Positions 19,538-32,636 of a stretch of 64,000 bases of DNA are shown here, one piece after another; the first letter of the stretch is position 1; every line of letters starts with the position of its first letter. The notes below the pieces were generated by a model that ran no database searches, was not told the DNA's origin, and saw nothing but the letters and a program-made list of their open reading frames with translations. The position numbers were made by a program, and so were the translations under genes. Source of the stretch: Rubinisphaera italica (GTDB taxonomy: Bacteria; Planctomycetota; Planctomycetia; Planctomycetales; Planctomycetaceae); contig NZ_SJPG01000001.1 in NCBI RefSeq assembly GCF_007859715.1, positions 2,506,728-2,570,727 on the forward strand, written 5' to 3'.

Positions 19538-20659
19538 ATGACAAGTTCTCTTAGAGAAGCTATGCGACTCGATGCGGGCGTGGCCTATTTTGATAATGCA
19601 GCCGTGGCTCCACTGACCGCTGCTGCATATGAGGCGATTCTCCGCTGGGCCAGTGACATCTCTGGCCGTGGCGATGCCCGCTGGCCGCAATGGCGAACGG
19701 AAGTCGAAAAGACAAGACGAATTGCCGCCAGCCTGATCAATGCCGATCGCGAAGAAATTGCTCTCACACACAGCACAACCGAAGGCATTAACTTTGTTGC
19801 GGAAGGATTTCCCTGGCAGCCGGGCGATAATGTGGTCATTCCGGTGGGTGAGTTTCCCTCAAATCTGTATCCTTGGATGATGCTCGAATCTAAGGGAGTG
19901 GAACTGCGAAAAGTTGCGATGCCAGAGAATTCCTTAGATATCGAACGGCTCGGCAACGCCTGCGATTCTCGAACGCGAATCGTTTCCTGCAGTTGGGTGG
20001 GGTTTTCCCACGGCTATCGAGTCGATTTGAATCGGCTGACAGAAGTGACGCATCAGGCTGGCGCATTAATGATGGTCGATGCCATTCAGGGGCTCGGTAT
20101 GTTCCCTCTGGACGTGAAAGCAACCCCGGTCGATTTTCTCTCGGCTGACGGACACAAATGGCTGCTCGGCCCTGAAGGGGCAGGAATCTTTTATTTGAAA
20201 CGCGAACATTTGGATTTGCTCCGCCCCATCAATGTTGGCTGGAACAGCGTGGCTACTGCCGGCGAATTCGGACATGAGTGCATGGATCTACGAAAGACAG
20301 CAGGTCGCTACGAAGCGGGGACCTACAACATGGTCGGACTGGCCGGCTTCGGTGCCAGCCTGCAGATATTTCAGGATGTTGGCATTGAGAAAATCAGCCA
20401 GCAATTGAAGGAAGTCACCGATGATGTTGTCTCTTCTCTTCAATCAATTGGAGCAATTATTCATTCCCATCGAGAAGACAATCACTGGTCAGGAATCATC
20501 TCCTTTGATTTACCCGGAAAAGATCCGCTATCGGTCAAGCTAGCCGCCAGTGAAAAAGGCGTTTACTTCAACACCAGAAACGACCACTTCCGTGTCAGCC
20601 CGCATGCCTACAATTCCTCTGAAGATATCCAGAAACTGCTGGAAGTGTTGAGTGATTAG
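19538..20659 (+). CDS. Class V aminotransferase (cysteine desulfurase-like fold)
   Basis: 373 residues, a PLP enzyme of fold type I. Seen: [11 protein letters not shown] at the N-terminus (about 18-28), [25 protein letters not shown] with the ring-pairing Asp (about 173), and the PLP-binding Lys in [13 protein letters not shown] (about 205). The family includes cysteine desulfurases, selenocysteine lyases, isopenicillin N epimerase-like and kynureninase-like enzymes. I see no clear catalytic Cys loop of IscS/SufS near the C-terminus, so desulfurase activity is not assumed. It is likely cotranscribed with the acyltransferase gene. Confidence 0.85.
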   Translation: MTSSLREAMRLDAGVAYFDNAAVAPLTAAAYEAILRWASDISGRGDARWPQWRTEVEKTRRIAASLINADREEIALTHSTTEGINFVAEGFPWQPGDNVVIPVGEFPSNLYPWMMLESKGVELRKVAMPENSLDIERLGNACDSRTRIVSCSWVGFSHGYRVDLNRLTEVTHQAGALMMVDAIQGLGMFPLDVKATPVDFLSADGHKWLLGPEGAGIFYLKREHLDLLRPINVGWNSVATAGEFGHECMDLRKTAGRYEAGTYNMVGLAGFGASLQIFQDVGIEKISQQLKEVTDDVVSSLQSIGAIIHSHREDNHWSGIISFDLPGKDPLSVKLAASEKGVYFNTRNDHFRVSPHAYNSSEDIQKLLEVLSD

Positions 20660-20664
20660 ATTTC

Positions 20665-20792
20665 AGGGTGGCCCGGATAGCTCCGCTATCTGGGTGGACG
20701 AAGTCCATAAGAGGTCTTCAAGTCAATCGCTGAGTAAATATAGCTGCCTCTTACGGCTGTGCCGCACTGAAAGAATCTTTCGGGGCCACCCT
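20665..20792. repeat. Inverted-repeat intergenic element (GGGTGGCC ends)
   Basis: AGGGTGGCCCGG at the left end is nearly matched by CGGGGCCACCCT at the right end. Inside are GATAG-CTCCG-CTATC and a TAAGAGG/CCTCTTA pair, giving nested hairpins. It fills the gap between two convergent genes. It resembles the GGGTGGCGGGG elements at 24534 and 29420 and is probably a nonautonomous repeat. Confidence 0.7.
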
Positions 20793-20805
20793 ATCAGTAT
20801 AAGGC

Positions 20806-22137
20806 TCAAAATGACAATCGACTAATCGCCTGCTCAATAATTTCCTCATTCAATTGATCGACCAGTTCGGGGGCAACAAACAGCCGAACCTTTTTCACAT
20901 AGTCGTCAAACTGACGGTGAGCCAAGGCTTCCACGACCGGCGAAACCGATGTCAAAGAACGGAATTTCTGATCCTTCGTGTAAAGCACATCAATCTTGAA
21001 TTGCACTTCCCGTTTGGGCGGAGGAGCATCGATAAGAATTTGATGTGGGTTTGTTGAGACATGAAATTCCTGTTGAAGAATCTGCTGTAATTTCTGAGTG
21101 ATCGGGATCAAATCTTCAAAGGGTCGATGAGCGAGCCGCTCATAAATTTCTGGATCATCGACCGCAGAGTATTCAACGACTCTCTTAAAAAGAGCCCTTT
21201 TCGAACCAAGAAGGCCTTCCACTAGCGACTCACAATTGCTTCCTTTGGCTGCTTCCCGCATATCGGCAATCGATTCCGATTCTCGCTGCCTGAAAAAAGC
21301 CTGCAGGTCGAGTCGATCGCGTAGTTCGTAAAAACTGCGGGCAAACATCGATGTCGCACTTCGAACAGCGTGATGCCAGTAAACTTCGCTGAACATGACA
21401 TATCGGGCAAATACCATCAACTCGGCTGCGGTTTTCCCTTTCGAAGTAATCGCCAGTCCATCACCCGCTTCATTAACCGTTAAGGAAGTGATCAATCGAT
21501 TGCGATCAAAATTCCGGCCGTAGGGAACTCCTGCATGCAGGCTGTCTCGATCGAGATAATCCATTTTGTCGATATCAATTGGCCCGGAAAGAATCGAGCG
21601 TAACAAACTCCGGGTCGATGATTTTCGTCGTGGCACCAGAATGTCGAGCACATCAGCAGGATCGATTTGCCATTCTGATTTTAAAACACGATTCAGTTCT
21701 GTCTCCCCCATCAGAAATTGATGAGCAAACTCTTCATGATCGGGGATACTGTCCAGAGCCATATCTTCGATCGGATGGCAAAAAGGCCAGTGACCAAGAT
21801 CGTGCAAGAGAGCAGCCACGAGCAGTAACTCGGCATCTTTCTGAGTGCACAGAGAGGTAAATCGCTCGTTGCGACTCAAATGTGCCAAATATCGAACCGC
21901 ATTGTGATAGACGCCCAGTGCATGTTCAAATCGAGTGTGCGTTGCACCTGGATAAACGCGAACGACCAACCCAAGTTGACTAATGTGCTGGAGTCGCTGA
22001 AACTCAGGCGTGTCGACCAGTTCACGAACGCGCGAAGTGAACGGCACATCCTGTTCACAGGGAATGCGAATAATTCCCCGCCCTGATTGATACGCGGCAA
22101 TTTCTGGAAGGTCCCAGGCGGATCGGTCGGAACTCAT
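20806..22137 (-). CDS. HD-domain phosphohydrolase (dNTPase/SAMHD1-like)
   Basis: 443 residues. The metal-binding HD motif set is clear: H in HTRFEHALGVYHN (about 62), HD in LLHDLGHWPFCHP (about 111), and the later D in DIDKMDYLDRDS (about 190). The order and the GHxPFxH segment are those of the dGTPase/SAMHD1-like group, which hydrolyses dNTPs to nucleoside and triphosphate; other members act on different phosphoesters. The start codon lies 3 bases after the stop of the upstream helicase gene, so the two are almost certainly one operon. A joint nucleic-acid or nucleotide function is inferred only from that. Confidence 0.88.
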   Translation of the reverse strand: MSSDRSAWDLPEIAAYQSGRGIIRIPCEQDVPFTSRVRELVDTPEFQRLQHISQLGLVVRVYPGATHTRFEHALGVYHNAVRYLAHLSRNERFTSLCTQKDAELLLVAALLHDLGHWPFCHPIEDMALDSIPDHEEFAHQFLMGETELNRVLKSEWQIDPADVLDILVPRRKSSTRSLLRSILSGPIDIDKMDYLDRDSLHAGVPYGRNFDRNRLITSLTVNEAGDGLAITSKGKTAAELMVFARYVMFSEVYWHHAVRSATSMFARSFYELRDRLDLQAFFRQRESESIADMREAAKGSNCESLVEGLLGSKRALFKRVVEYSAVDDPEIYERLAHRPFEDLIPITQKLQQILQQEFHVSTNPHQILIDAPPPKREVQFKIDVLYTKDQKFRSLTSVSPVVEALAHRQFDDYVKKVRLFVAPELVDQLNEEIIEQAISRLSF

Positions 22138-22140
22138 CGA

Positions 22141-24507
22141 TCAATCCCCCACTTCCAGCATCTTGTCGGTCGTCACGGGATCGACTTCCCGGCATGCTTT
22201 AGTCACCGTTTCCAGCCAGAGCGTTAGACGACTTTGCCAAACTTCAGGCTCAATTCCTTCGGGACAGACATCCAGAAATTCCTGAACGAGCAGACAAAAC
22301 CGCAGCAGATGTCGAAACACAATCCCTTCCTGCTTCGTCAAGTCTCGACTTGTTACATAATTCTGAAAATTGCCGTCAAACTTGAGTAAGTCGCCGACGA
22401 TCCAGACAGGAGTTGTTCGCAATCCGTGGACTCCCGGAAATTCCGATTGAAACAACATCCGAACTTTATCGGCAATCGGCGGAGGATAATCCTCATAGAA
22501 AATATCGTAAGGATCGCCGGGGAGTTCTGGCCAGATACGATGACTCGGAAGGATACCCCGTTCAATCAATTCAAAATCGACAAAGGATTTCGCCAGTTCT
22601 CCAGAGACCAGAAAATCGAGTGGCAGACGCACATCGCGGGCGACCGAACCGGGAACTTCCAACACACTTTCGAGAAGCTGAATCTGTTCGAATTCATCCG
22701 CTTTACCCATGATCTTCACGAGATAGGAACCGAAGACCGGATTGATACTGCGGAACCTTAAGAAGTCATCGAGCTTATCAGTCGGTGTGACTTTCTTTGG
22801 GATCCATTCAATTTCGCGAGGCACATCTACTGAAGTGGACTTCGATTTCGGCTTCGGCTTTTTTGAGGGTTCATCGGTAATGGCAGCCTGTAGCAGTTTT
22901 CCAAATGAGCCAATCGATTCTGTCGTATCCTCTTCCGGTTTGTCTTCTTCCTTGTCGTCTGCGGATTGATTGACCGACTTCGGCACGGGAGGTTCTGGAT
23001 CGAGTTTGACGAAACCGCCTGCCCACATCGTTTTCAGCATCTGAAACAAATGTTTCTCGGCCTGTTCGCGTTCTTTACCAGCCAGCATCCGTCGCGAAAC
23101 AAACTGCCGTAAACGCATCACATCGTCAGAGGATTTGATCAACCACGCCAGCATTCTCCAGGGGAGGTGCCCTTTGCTCGAAAGGTTAGCGGGGGGAGCC
23201 TGACGCAGTTTTTCGAATTGATCCTCATTCCAGTATTGCCGCTTGCTGTTCCGCGTCGGCATCTTCTTTTTCATCCGCTTCTTGGCTTTAATCAGCATCG
23301 GATCTTTGCAGTCTTCGGGGATTTGATCGTAACGCTCTTTCCAGCGGAGGATTTTGACATCGTCTTCATCAGGCAATGCAAACACAAATCCTTCGTGATC
23401 GTACTGCGGCCGCCCTGCCCGGCCAAACATTTGATGAGCACCACTGGCATCGATCAACTTCATTTTGCCCGGCGGGCCTTTGATTAACGATGTCAACAGA
23501 ACTGATCGAGCGGGCAGATTAATCCCGGCAGCCAGAGTTTCCGTACACATGCAGACGGAAAGAAGTTTTTCCTGAAACAGTTCTTCGACGATCCGCCGAT
23601 ACTTCGGCAGAATTCCCGCATGATGCACACCGACGCCTCGCAGCAGAATCGGTTTTAATTTCGGACCGGCTCCTTGAGACCAGTCGTATTGTTCCAGTCG
23701 ACCGGCCAGTTCTTTCTGACGCTCTTTCGTGACGAGCCGCTTCCCTTTGAGTTGCTCGGCAATCGTCCAGCACTGCGAGCGATTGAAGCAGAAGACAAGA
23801 GCAGGAACATAATTGGATTCATCATCACCAGCCGCCATGATTTCGAGTTGCTCATCGAGCAGTTGATCCGGCACCCAGCGAAAGTTCAGCGGAATTCGTC
23901 GATCTTCCGATTGCACCAGCCGCAGATTCCGCTTGTGCTGAGTCCGCAGCCAACCCAGAAACTCAATCGCATTTCCCACCGTCGCAGAAAGCAGCATCAG
24001 CCGGATATGTTTCGGCAACAACCCCAGAGTCAACTCCCAGACAGCTCCCCGTTCCGGATCGTTAAAACTGTGAAACTCGTCCATCACGACAGCGAATGTC
24101 TCATCGAAATATTGATGTTCGGAATCGAGCAATCGATTGAGTAGAATTTCGGCCACGACAACCAGAATTCTAGCATCCGGATTCACTTTGCGATTGCCGG
24201 TCACTAGTCCGACATCATCAGCCGAAAATCCCCAGCGGACCGCTGCATCCTGCAACTCCTGAAACTTCTGTTCGGTAAGGGCAATCAGCGGAGTTGTGTA
24301 ATAGGCGACTTTATTGGTATGCAACGCTTCAAACAATGCGGCTTCGGCAATCAGGGTTTTTCCGGTGCCGGTCGGAGCACAAACGAGCACTCCTTCGTCA
24401 GCAGTAAACCACGTGAGTAACGCTTCCTCCTGAACCGGATAAGGTTCGTAAGGAAGTTCGTCCAGATACCGTGTCGCCAGTTCGTCCCGATCCAAAAGTT
24501 CCTCCAA
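22141..24507 (-). CDS. Ski2-like DEAD/DEAH-box helicase
   Basis: 788 residues. Motif I is APTGTGKT (about 44-51), motif II is DEFH (about 143), motif III is LLSATV, and motif VI is [10 protein letters not shown] (about 350-360). The DEFH box and [12 protein letters not shown] place it in the Ski2/Mtr4-like group of SF2 RNA helicases. After the two RecA domains comes a basic stretch ([18 protein letters not shown]), an acidic low-complexity linker (about 515-545), and a C-terminal helical region of ~250 residues, comparable in layout to bacterial helicases with a DUF3516-type tail. It is coupled to the HD hydrolase gene. An RNA processing or decay role is inferred. Confidence 0.88.
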   Translation of the reverse strand: MEELLDRDELATRYLDELPYEPYPVQEEALLTWFTADEGVLVCAPTGTGKTLIAEAALFEALHTNKVAYYTTPLIALTEQKFQELQDAAVRWGFSADDVGLVTGNRKVNPDARILVVVAEILLNRLLDSEHQYFDETFAVVMDEFHSFNDPERGAVWELTLGLLPKHIRLMLLSATVGNAIEFLGWLRTQHKRNLRLVQSEDRRIPLNFRWVPDQLLDEQLEIMAAGDDESNYVPALVFCFNRSQCWTIAEQLKGKRLVTKERQKELAGRLEQYDWSQGAGPKLKPILLRGVGVHHAGILPKYRRIVEELFQEKLLSVCMCTETLAAGINLPARSVLLTSLIKGPPGKMKLIDASGAHQMFGRAGRPQYDHEGFVFALPDEDDVKILRWKERYDQIPEDCKDPMLIKAKKRMKKKMPTRNSKRQYWNEDQFEKLRQAPPANLSSKGHLPWRMLAWLIKSSDDVMRLRQFVSRRMLAGKEREQAEKHLFQMLKTMWAGGFVKLDPEPPVPKSVNQSADDKEEDKPEEDTTESIGSFGKLLQAAITDEPSKKPKPKSKSTSVDVPREIEWIPKKVTPTDKLDDFLRFRSINPVFGSYLVKIMGKADEFEQIQLLESVLEVPGSVARDVRLPLDFLVSGELAKSFVDFELIERGILPSHRIWPELPGDPYDIFYEDYPPPIADKVRMLFQSEFPGVHGLRTTPVWIVGDLLKFDGNFQNYVTSRDLTKQEGIVFRHLLRFCLLVQEFLDVCPEGIEPEVWQSRLTLWLETVTKACREVDPVTTDKMLEVGD

Positions 24508-24533
24508 AATTACGACTCATTGTATGAGAATAA

Positions 24534-24617
24534 GGGTGGCGGGGGCGCTCCGTGTTAGCGGATGTTCCCGGAAGTTTTACGATTCGGGGCTTCTCTTCGA
24601 GAACGCCCCCGCCACCC
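24534..24617. repeat. Inverted-repeat element with GGGTGGCGGGGGCG ends
   Basis: GGGTGGCGGGGGCGCTC (24534-24550) and GAACGCCCCCGCCACCC (24601-24617) are inverted copies with one mismatch in 17. The 50-base interior holds TCGGGGCTTCTCTTCGA, also seen at 45193 in part. It lies between convergently arranged gene ends upstream of the helicase start and downstream of pyrG. Confidence 0.85.
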
Positions 24618-24640
24618 GTAATTTTATTTCATGTCTTCAA

Positions 24641-26536
<1,896 letters not shown>

Positions 26537-27307
26537 TCAGTGCGAGCTTTGATGCCGCTTCACAAATGCTGCATAATCTTCAGGAGTATCAATTCCGCTT
26601 GATGAAGAAGCAACCACCGTAACATGAATGTGGGCACCGGCTTGCAGCGCCCGAAGCTGTTCGAGTTGCTCGGTCGTTTCCAATATCGAAGCTGGCATTT
26701 TCACAAACGCTTGTAGAAAAGCCGTTCGATATGCGTAAAGTCCAATATGTTGCAACCACGGACTGGACTGATAAGGCGTTGGCTCATCCACAAACCACTC
26801 TTCACAGGCTCGATCCCGCGAGAAAGGAATACTGGCCCTGCTAAAATACAAAGCCCGGCCATCAGTCGCACAAACAACTTTAACGCAGGAGGGATCACGA
26901 ACTTGCTCCGCAGACAGAATCGGATTGGCAAGTGTCGCCATTTCGCAGTCGGTTCGCTTCTCCAACGCGGCGATGACACGATCAATATGATCGGCATCGA
27001 TTTCGGGCTCATCTCCCTGAATATTGACCACAATTTCCGGAGTTTCCGCAAGCGACTCCAATGCGACCGCTGCCCGTTCGGTCCCATTGGCACACTCGCC
27101 TGTCATACAGACTTCGGCTCCAAATTTCTGGCATTCTTCTGCAATTTCGGTGCTGTCTGTCGCAACCACAATTCGTTCGAGCCGTTTCGCTTTTTGAGCT
27201 GCTCGCCAGGTATGTTCCAGTAAACATTGCCCCGTTTCTTTGAGCAATAATTTGTTCGGCAGGCGGGTCGATTGTAATCGAGCAGGAATAACGCCAATAA
27301 CATTCAT
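26537..27307 (-). CDS. kdsB: 3-deoxy-manno-octulosonate cytidylyltransferase
   Basis: 256 residues, the family's usual length. It forms CMP-Kdo from CTP and Kdo in the cytoplasm for lipopolysaccharide core synthesis. The N-terminal nucleotide-binding segment is [16 protein letters not shown]. Further motifs are [28 protein letters not shown] and, near residue 185, [17 protein letters not shown], matching KdsB. Its presence implies that the organism makes Kdo-containing LPS, as expected for a Gram-negative-type planctomycete envelope. pyrG lies downstream. Confidence 0.95.
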   Translation of the reverse strand: MNVIGVIPARLQSTRLPNKLLLKETGQCLLEHTWRAAQKAKRLERIVVATDSTEIAEECQKFGAEVCMTGECANGTERAAVALESLAETPEIVVNIQGDEPEIDADHIDRVIAALEKRTDCEMATLANPILSAEQVRDPSCVKVVCATDGRALYFSRASIPFSRDRACEEWFVDEPTPYQSSPWLQHIGLYAYRTAFLQAFVKMPASILETTEQLEQLRALQAGAHIHVTVVASSSSGIDTPEDYAAFVKRHQSSH

Positions 27308-27480
27308 GGATGAGATTTCTCTGAAAAAATGAGTCGTTTAATACTTGAACTGGTCGCTGAATTGATGACTGTCTGATTGTAGCATTCATGAGCGGAGCCG
27401 GATATGATTTTAACGCACACATCAACGCACGCCTAAGCGTGTACACACCGCAGATATTGCATATTTGAGAGAGGTCCTCT

Positions 27481-29403
27481 ATGAGATTCTGGTCTTGTCT
27501 ATTAAGTGGTCTGGTTTTGACCACTTCCCTAGCCACCATTCATGCCGAAGAAAAAATCAATTCGCTCACTGAATCCGAAAAACTGGCCGGTTGGGAACTG
27601 CTGTTCGATGGAGAATCCAAAGACGGCTGGCGAAATTATAAAAAAGAGACCATCAGCGATGGCTGGGTCGTCAAAGATGGAGCTTTGAGCCGTGTCGATA
27701 AAGGAGCCGGCGATATCATCACAGAAAAGCAGTATGAAAGTTTTGAACTTTGCCTGCAGTATAATATTTCGCCTGAGGGAAACAGTGGAATCATGTTCCA
27801 CGTACAGGAAACTGAACAGAGACCGTGGCAAACAGGCCCGGAAATTCAGGTCCAAGATAACGTCAATGGGCACGATCCTCAAAAAGCGGGCTGGCTATAT
27901 CAGTTGTACAAACCCGTTTTGCCCGGATGGATGAAAAAAGTGGAATCCGAAGCCGGTTTGGATACAGAGAAAACTCTGGATGCCAGCCGTCCTCCCGGAG
28001 AATGGAATGAACTTTACATTCGCATCACACCGGGACAATCCGAAGTCATGATGAACGGCGTCAGTTATTACCGCTTCCAGAAAGGGAGTGATGAATGGAA
28101 TAAACTGGTCGCGGCCAGCAAGTTCTCAGCTTATGAAGATTTCGGCAAACCGACAAAAGGCCACATCTGCCTGCAGGATCACAATGATCTTGTCTCTTAC
28201 CGAAATATCAAAATTCGTGATCTCTCCAAGGAAGTTCCCGATCCCGTTCACGGCAAACTGAATGTTAAAGCGGTTCAGGCTTTCCCCGATTTAACGTGGG
28301 AAAACTGCGAACCGATCGATGAAAAAGGCAAAGTCGCAGGTTTGCGACCTATCGTCATCACTCATGCTGGCGATGATTCCGGTCGGATGTTTGCTGCGAC
28401 TCAAAATGGTTCGATTCATGTTTTTCCTGAAGGTGCCAAAACGAAGCAGACGATTGAATTTATCGATCTGGCTGATCGCGTCGCCCCTTATAAAGCCGCC
28501 AACGAAGAAGGCTTCCTGGGATTGGCGTTCCATCCGAACTACGAAGAGAACGGCAAGTTCTACGTTTATTACACATCCCTGGCCGATCCTCACACCTCTG
28601 TTGTTTCGCAGTTCAATGTCTCAAAAGACGATCCCAATAAAGCGGATCCGAAATCAGAAAAAGTAATTTGGAGACTTGAACAACCGTTCTCTAACCACAA
28701 TGGAGGAACGATTGGCTTCGGTCCCGACGGCTACCTCTATATCGGTCTCGGCGATGGCGGCAGCGGAAACGATCCATTTGATAATGGACAAAATACCGAC
28801 ACCGTTTTGGGCAGCCTGCTGAGAATCGATGTCGACAATGCCGGTAAAGATCAGCCTTACGGCATCCCGAAAGATAATCCCTTTGCTTCTCAAAAAGATG
28901 CGAAACCAGAAATCTTTGCTTATGGATTCCGAAATATCTGGCGATTCAGTTTTGACCGGGAAACCGGCGATCTGTGGGTGGGCGATGTCGGACAGAATCT
29001 CTGGGAAGAAATTGACGTCGTCGAAAAAGGGGGCAACTACGGCTGGAACCGGTACGAAGGGACACACGTCTTCGGCAATCGTCCTCTTTCCGATGCCGAT
29101 AATTCCATTCCCCCAGTCTGGGAATACGACCACCAAGTCGGAAAATCGATTACCAGCGGATATGTTTACCGAGGCTCAAAAGTGCCGGAATTACAGGGTA
29201 AATTCCTGTATGCCGACTTTGTGACCGGCAAACTGTTCGCTCTGGATTACGATGTCGCCAGCAAAAAGCTCCGCGGCAACTATTCCATCGAATCCAACAA
29301 AATGCCCGTGCTGACCTACGGCGAAGACCAGGATGGAGAAGTCTACTTCTCTGTCGAATCAGCCGACGGCAAAGGCATTTATAAGTTCGAAGCGACGAAT
29401 TGA
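27481..29403 (+). CDS. Secreted DUF1080 / glucose-sorbosone dehydrogenase fusion
   Basis: 640 residues. A signal peptide covers about 1-22 (LLSGLVLTTSLATIHA). Residues about 33-250 are a DUF1080 (3-keto-disaccharide hydrolase-type, lectin-like beta sandwich) domain: GWELLFDGESKDGWRNY, SGIMFHVQE, WNELYIRI. Residues about 270-635 are a PQQ-dependent-type sugar dehydrogenase beta-propeller: EEGFLGLAFHPNY, NHNGGTIGFGPDGYLYIGLGDGG, AYGFRNIWRFSFD, GGNYGWNRYEG. GAGAGG six bases before the ATG supports the start. Exported, probably periplasmic; it likely binds and oxidises, or partly cleaves, a saccharide. The exact sugar is unknown. Confidence 0.9.
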   Translation: MRFWSCLLSGLVLTTSLATIHAEEKINSLTESEKLAGWELLFDGESKDGWRNYKKETISDGWVVKDGALSRVDKGAGDIITEKQYESFELCLQYNISPEGNSGIMFHVQETEQRPWQTGPEIQVQDNVNGHDPQKAGWLYQLYKPVLPGWMKKVESEAGLDTEKTLDASRPPGEWNELYIRITPGQSEVMMNGVSYYRFQKGSDEWNKLVAASKFSAYEDFGKPTKGHICLQDHNDLVSYRNIKIRDLSKEVPDPVHGKLNVKAVQAFPDLTWENCEPIDEKGKVAGLRPIVITHAGDDSGRMFAATQNGSIHVFPEGAKTKQTIEFIDLADRVAPYKAANEEGFLGLAFHPNYEENGKFYVYYTSLADPHTSVVSQFNVSKDDPNKADPKSEKVIWRLEQPFSNHNGGTIGFGPDGYLYIGLGDGGSGNDPFDNGQNTDTVLGSLLRIDVDNAGKDQPYGIPKDNPFASQKDAKPEIFAYGFRNIWRFSFDRETGDLWVGDVGQNLWEEIDVVEKGGNYGWNRYEGTHVFGNRPLSDADNSIPPVWEYDHQVGKSITSGYVYRGSKVPELQGKFLYADFVTGKLFALDYDVASKKLRGNYSIESNKMPVLTYGEDQDGEVYFSVESADGKGIYKFEATN

Positions 29404-29419
29404 TCAAATATTCGGCGAC

Positions 29420-29460
29420 GGGTGGCGGGGCCGCTCTCGAAGAGCAGCCCCTAATGACCC
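29420..29460. repeat. Degenerate GGGTGGCGGGG element
   Basis: GGGTGGCGGGGCCGCTCT at 29420-29437 matches the left end of the element at 24534, and the right side (AGAGCAGCCCCTAATGACCC) is a decayed inverted copy. It lies between the sugar dehydrogenase stop and its terminator. Confidence 0.65.
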
Positions 29461-29480
29461 GCTCGGATATTTCTTGACAC

Positions 29481-29517
29481 AAAAAAAGCATCCTCAAAAA
29501 CTGAGGATGCTTTTTTT
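29481..29517. terminator. Bidirectional terminator
   Basis: GCATCCTCA pairs with TGAGGATGC around AAAAC, flanked by seven A and seven T. It can end both the plus-strand sugar dehydrogenase transcript and the minus-strand tRNA-Leu transcript. Confidence 0.88.
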
Positions 29518-29523
29518 ATTGAG

Positions 29524-29607
29524 TGCGGACGAGAGGAGTCGAACCTCCACTCCCGTTAAGGAACACGGACCTGAACCGTGCGCGTCTGCCAATTCCGCCA
29601 CGTCCGC
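29524..29607 (-). tRNA. tRNA-Leu (anticodon CAG)
   Basis: On the minus strand the acceptor arm GCGGACG pairs with CGTCCGC, with A as discriminator. The D-loop contains AATTGGCAGAC, the anticodon stem ACGG/CCGT encloses TTCAGGT with CAG at the anticodon position, a long variable arm follows (class II tRNA), and the T-loop is GGTTCGACTCC. CCA is not encoded. It is 84 nt long. The immunity-gene array lies just upstream. Confidence 0.95.
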
Positions 29608-29822
29608 AAGGCAAAAGGTGAGGATCACCTCCGAGTACGCAAAGTATATCGAGATCGTTACGTGAGACAAGTATCGGCGTCTTGTGTTCGCAAATCTGGC
29701 GAAAATTGTTGGATTCTGCCCGATAAATGAAGTTTTGGGCTGAAAAATGGTTTCTATGTTTGTCATTGGATACTCAACGATTACAAATCATCAAGCTTCT
29801 TCATTTATTACCGCTAAAAATG

Positions 29823-30467
29823 TCACTCATCCAACAAATATTTTCTGTGGTCTTCTATCAAACACCGATCGATCAAATCTTGCCATCCTTTGAAGATCCT
29901 CGTATCCGGCCATGTTGGGTCAGTCTCAACCTTTCCCGTCCAAGTTAGATGAACAACGACGATTGGCTTTTGCAAGTCATCGGTTATGAACAAAACGTCA
30001 TCACAATCCGATCTTCTTCCAACTACACGAACATTCATTCCAAATAAAGTGTGGTTTTCACAAATCTCTATATGGAATTCGTTTAATACAAAATTGCCTT
30101 CATCGGAATATGGTTCCCACGGTTTCAACCATTCAAAGTTAGAAGGGATTTCTAACATCATTTTTTCTTCATAGCTTAACTGGGTCAATCGAACCTGATC
30201 TGGTTTTTCGGCCCAAACCATAATACGTGAAACAATCTTAGTACCTACTGCTGGGTAGTCTTCGGGAAAAGTTATTCTGTGCTTAGGATCGGTCTCGCGG
30301 ATTTGGAAGTGAATTATCTCAAGGAGGGCAGGCACCTTCGGAAGTTTGTCCAGAGTCACCCAGACACCATAATGTTGCTGATCTCGAACAGTTCCAGTCA
30401 TTTGTGTACCAGAAGGGAATTTTGCAACTAATTGATCCCATTCCTGTTGTGAGTAATTTATCGACAT
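29823..30467 (-). CDS. S1-like domain protein with immunity-type C-terminus (array gene 3)
   Basis: 214 residues. Residues about 18-55 (FPSGTQMTGTVRDQQHYGVWVTL) look like the start of an S1/OB-fold. The C-terminal ~70 residues (VVVHLTWTGKVETDPTWPDT, then FKGWQDLIDRC) resemble small immunity-protein families found in polymorphic-toxin loci. No signal peptide, no helix spanning the membrane. The ATG lies 6 bases after the stop of a truncated yjbQ copy, whose GGGGAG tail sits at Shine-Dalgarno distance. It is the last gene of the array, followed by ~215 bases and tRNA-Leu. The function is not proven; no toxin gene is nearby. Confidence 0.62.
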   Translation of the reverse strand: MSINYSQQEWDQLVAKFPSGTQMTGTVRDQQHYGVWVTLDKLPKVPALLEIIHFQIRETDPKHRITFPEDYPAVGTKIVSRIMVWAEKPDQVRLTQLSYEEKMMLEIPSNFEWLKPWEPYSDEGNFVLNEFHIEICENHTLFGMNVRVVGRRSDCDDVLFITDDLQKPIVVVHLTWTGKVETDPTWPDTRIFKGWQDLIDRCLIEDHRKYLLDE

Positions 30468-30473
30468 CTGAAA

Positions 30474-30790
<317 letters not shown>

Positions 30791-30833
30791 TTCGGGTATG
30801 GCGAAAGAACGTGATGAAAAATGACTGCATCGA

Positions 30834-31226
30834 TCATTTAATAGGAGCGAACTCCCAGGGATTCGTATTGAATCGTAACTCGAAATGTTGGGAAAGCAGC
30901 GAGTCATCAGGAACGAGCTTTAAATACTCGTTATTGAGCCGACATTCGTGCTCACTCAGTCTTTCGCCTAAATCAAAAAAATATTTCGCGTGCGATAATA
31001 AACTGGCAACGGCGTCTAGATCGAAGAATCGATATCCTTCTTGTGCCTCCGAGAACTCATCCGAAGTCATAATTTCAACAGCGTGGAGAACACCGCCATT
31101 CGACACCAAACCATGGGCGTATAATAACGATGATAAAGCAGCATCACCTGAAGCTGGCGACACGCCACCGTTTTCCATCGCCGCACGGTTCCAGACAAGA
31201 TCGGCGGCGGTCAATTTATAAGACAT
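30834..31226 (-). CDS. DUF4375/DMP19-like protein (array gene 2)
   Basis: 130 residues, mainly helical, with the NGG motif (LLYAHGLVSNGGVLHAVE, about 34-51) typical of DUF4375 (DMP19-like) proteins, followed by a helix with AVASLLSHAKYFF. No signal peptide. Members of this family are frequent among putative immunity proteins and stand-alone cytoplasmic proteins; the biochemical role is unknown. The ATG lies 2 bases after the stop of truncated yjbQ copy B, with GGGGAG from that copy 5 bases upstream. About 45 bases after its stop the homology to yjbQ copy C begins. Confidence 0.7.
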   Translation of the reverse strand: MSYKLTAADLVWNRAAMENGGVSPASGDAALSSLLYAHGLVSNGGVLHAVEIMTSDEFSEAQEGYRFFDLDAVASLLSHAKYFFDLGERLSEHECRLNNEYLKLVPDDSLLSQHFELRFNTNPWEFAPIK

Positions 31227-31228
31227 TT

Positions 31229-31567
<339 letters not shown>

Positions 31568-31608
31568 CATTCGTGGTATCAGGAACGACGCGGAAGGAGG
31601 GGGAATGA

Positions 31609-32115
31609 TCAATCAAACATCTTTGACAGCCTTGGCATCCGTTTGGTCACTTCAGCTTTATTGTCAACATCCCAGTCCTGGCTCTTCAACTCAGTTTGCT
31701 CGTTGCGAGCTGGGTATGGTGCCGTGTCCGGGTTGCCCGTCACCACCATCCAGGCACGATGGGCTGCGGCGTAGATTTCTGCTTCGGCCTCTTCGTCAGC
31801 CGAGACGACATCGACCAAGCTATCGGGATTTGCCATCGCGTTCTCGTAGACCTCCTGCCCCATACCAATCAGCCAGCATCGGTAATAGTAAGAGCCGTCG
31901 TCACCCGCTCCACCATTTATTAGGATGCAAGCTGCGATCTGATCGCAAGTGTAGGCGTCTTTCGCCAGTTGATCGAAAATGTGATTCCACTCCACAATCT
32001 TGTCACCATCCAACTTTTTCAACAGCTCAATTAGCCGAGGTTCGCAGTCTTTGGGATGAGCATCCTTCGATGGTCGTGATTGAGCCACGATCTTCCAGAA
32101 TAGTTGTTTGTCCAT
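31609..32115 (-). CDS. DUF4240-domain protein (array gene 1)
   Basis: 168 residues. The DUF4240 pattern is clear: [13 protein letters not shown] at the start, then [23 protein letters not shown], then [37 protein letters not shown] (about 62-98), and acidic [16 protein letters not shown]4240 proteins are small cytoplasmic proteins often listed with SUKH/Imm-type immunity families; the activity is unknown. The ATG is 5 bases after the stop of the intact yjbQ, with GGGGAA of the yjbQ tail 8 bases upstream, so translation is likely coupled. Its end touches truncated yjbQ copy B. Confidence 0.78.
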   Translation of the reverse strand: MDKQLFWKIVAQSRPSKDAHPKDCEPRLIELLKKLDGDKIVEWNHIFDQLAKDAYTCDQIAACILINGGAGDDGSYYYRCWLIGMGQEVYENAMANPDSLVDVVSADEEAEAEIYAAAHRAWMVVTGNPDTAPYPARNEQTELKSQDWDVDNKAEVTKRMPRLSKMFD

Positions 32116-32120
32116 ATGAC

Positions 32121-32555
<435 letters not shown>

Positions 32556-32636
32556 ATCTCTATTCTATTCCTGTTCTGCTGATTATTGACACGAAAATTC
32601 TGTGATCAGTTCATTGAATATCAAATCTCGTGAACG

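Noticed and set aside
29494..29766. 90-residue reading on the minus strand across tRNA-Leu
   Set aside because: It is the familiar false protein made by translating a tRNA-Leu gene (ADAHGSGPCSLTGVEVRLLSSA). The tRNA explains the sequence.
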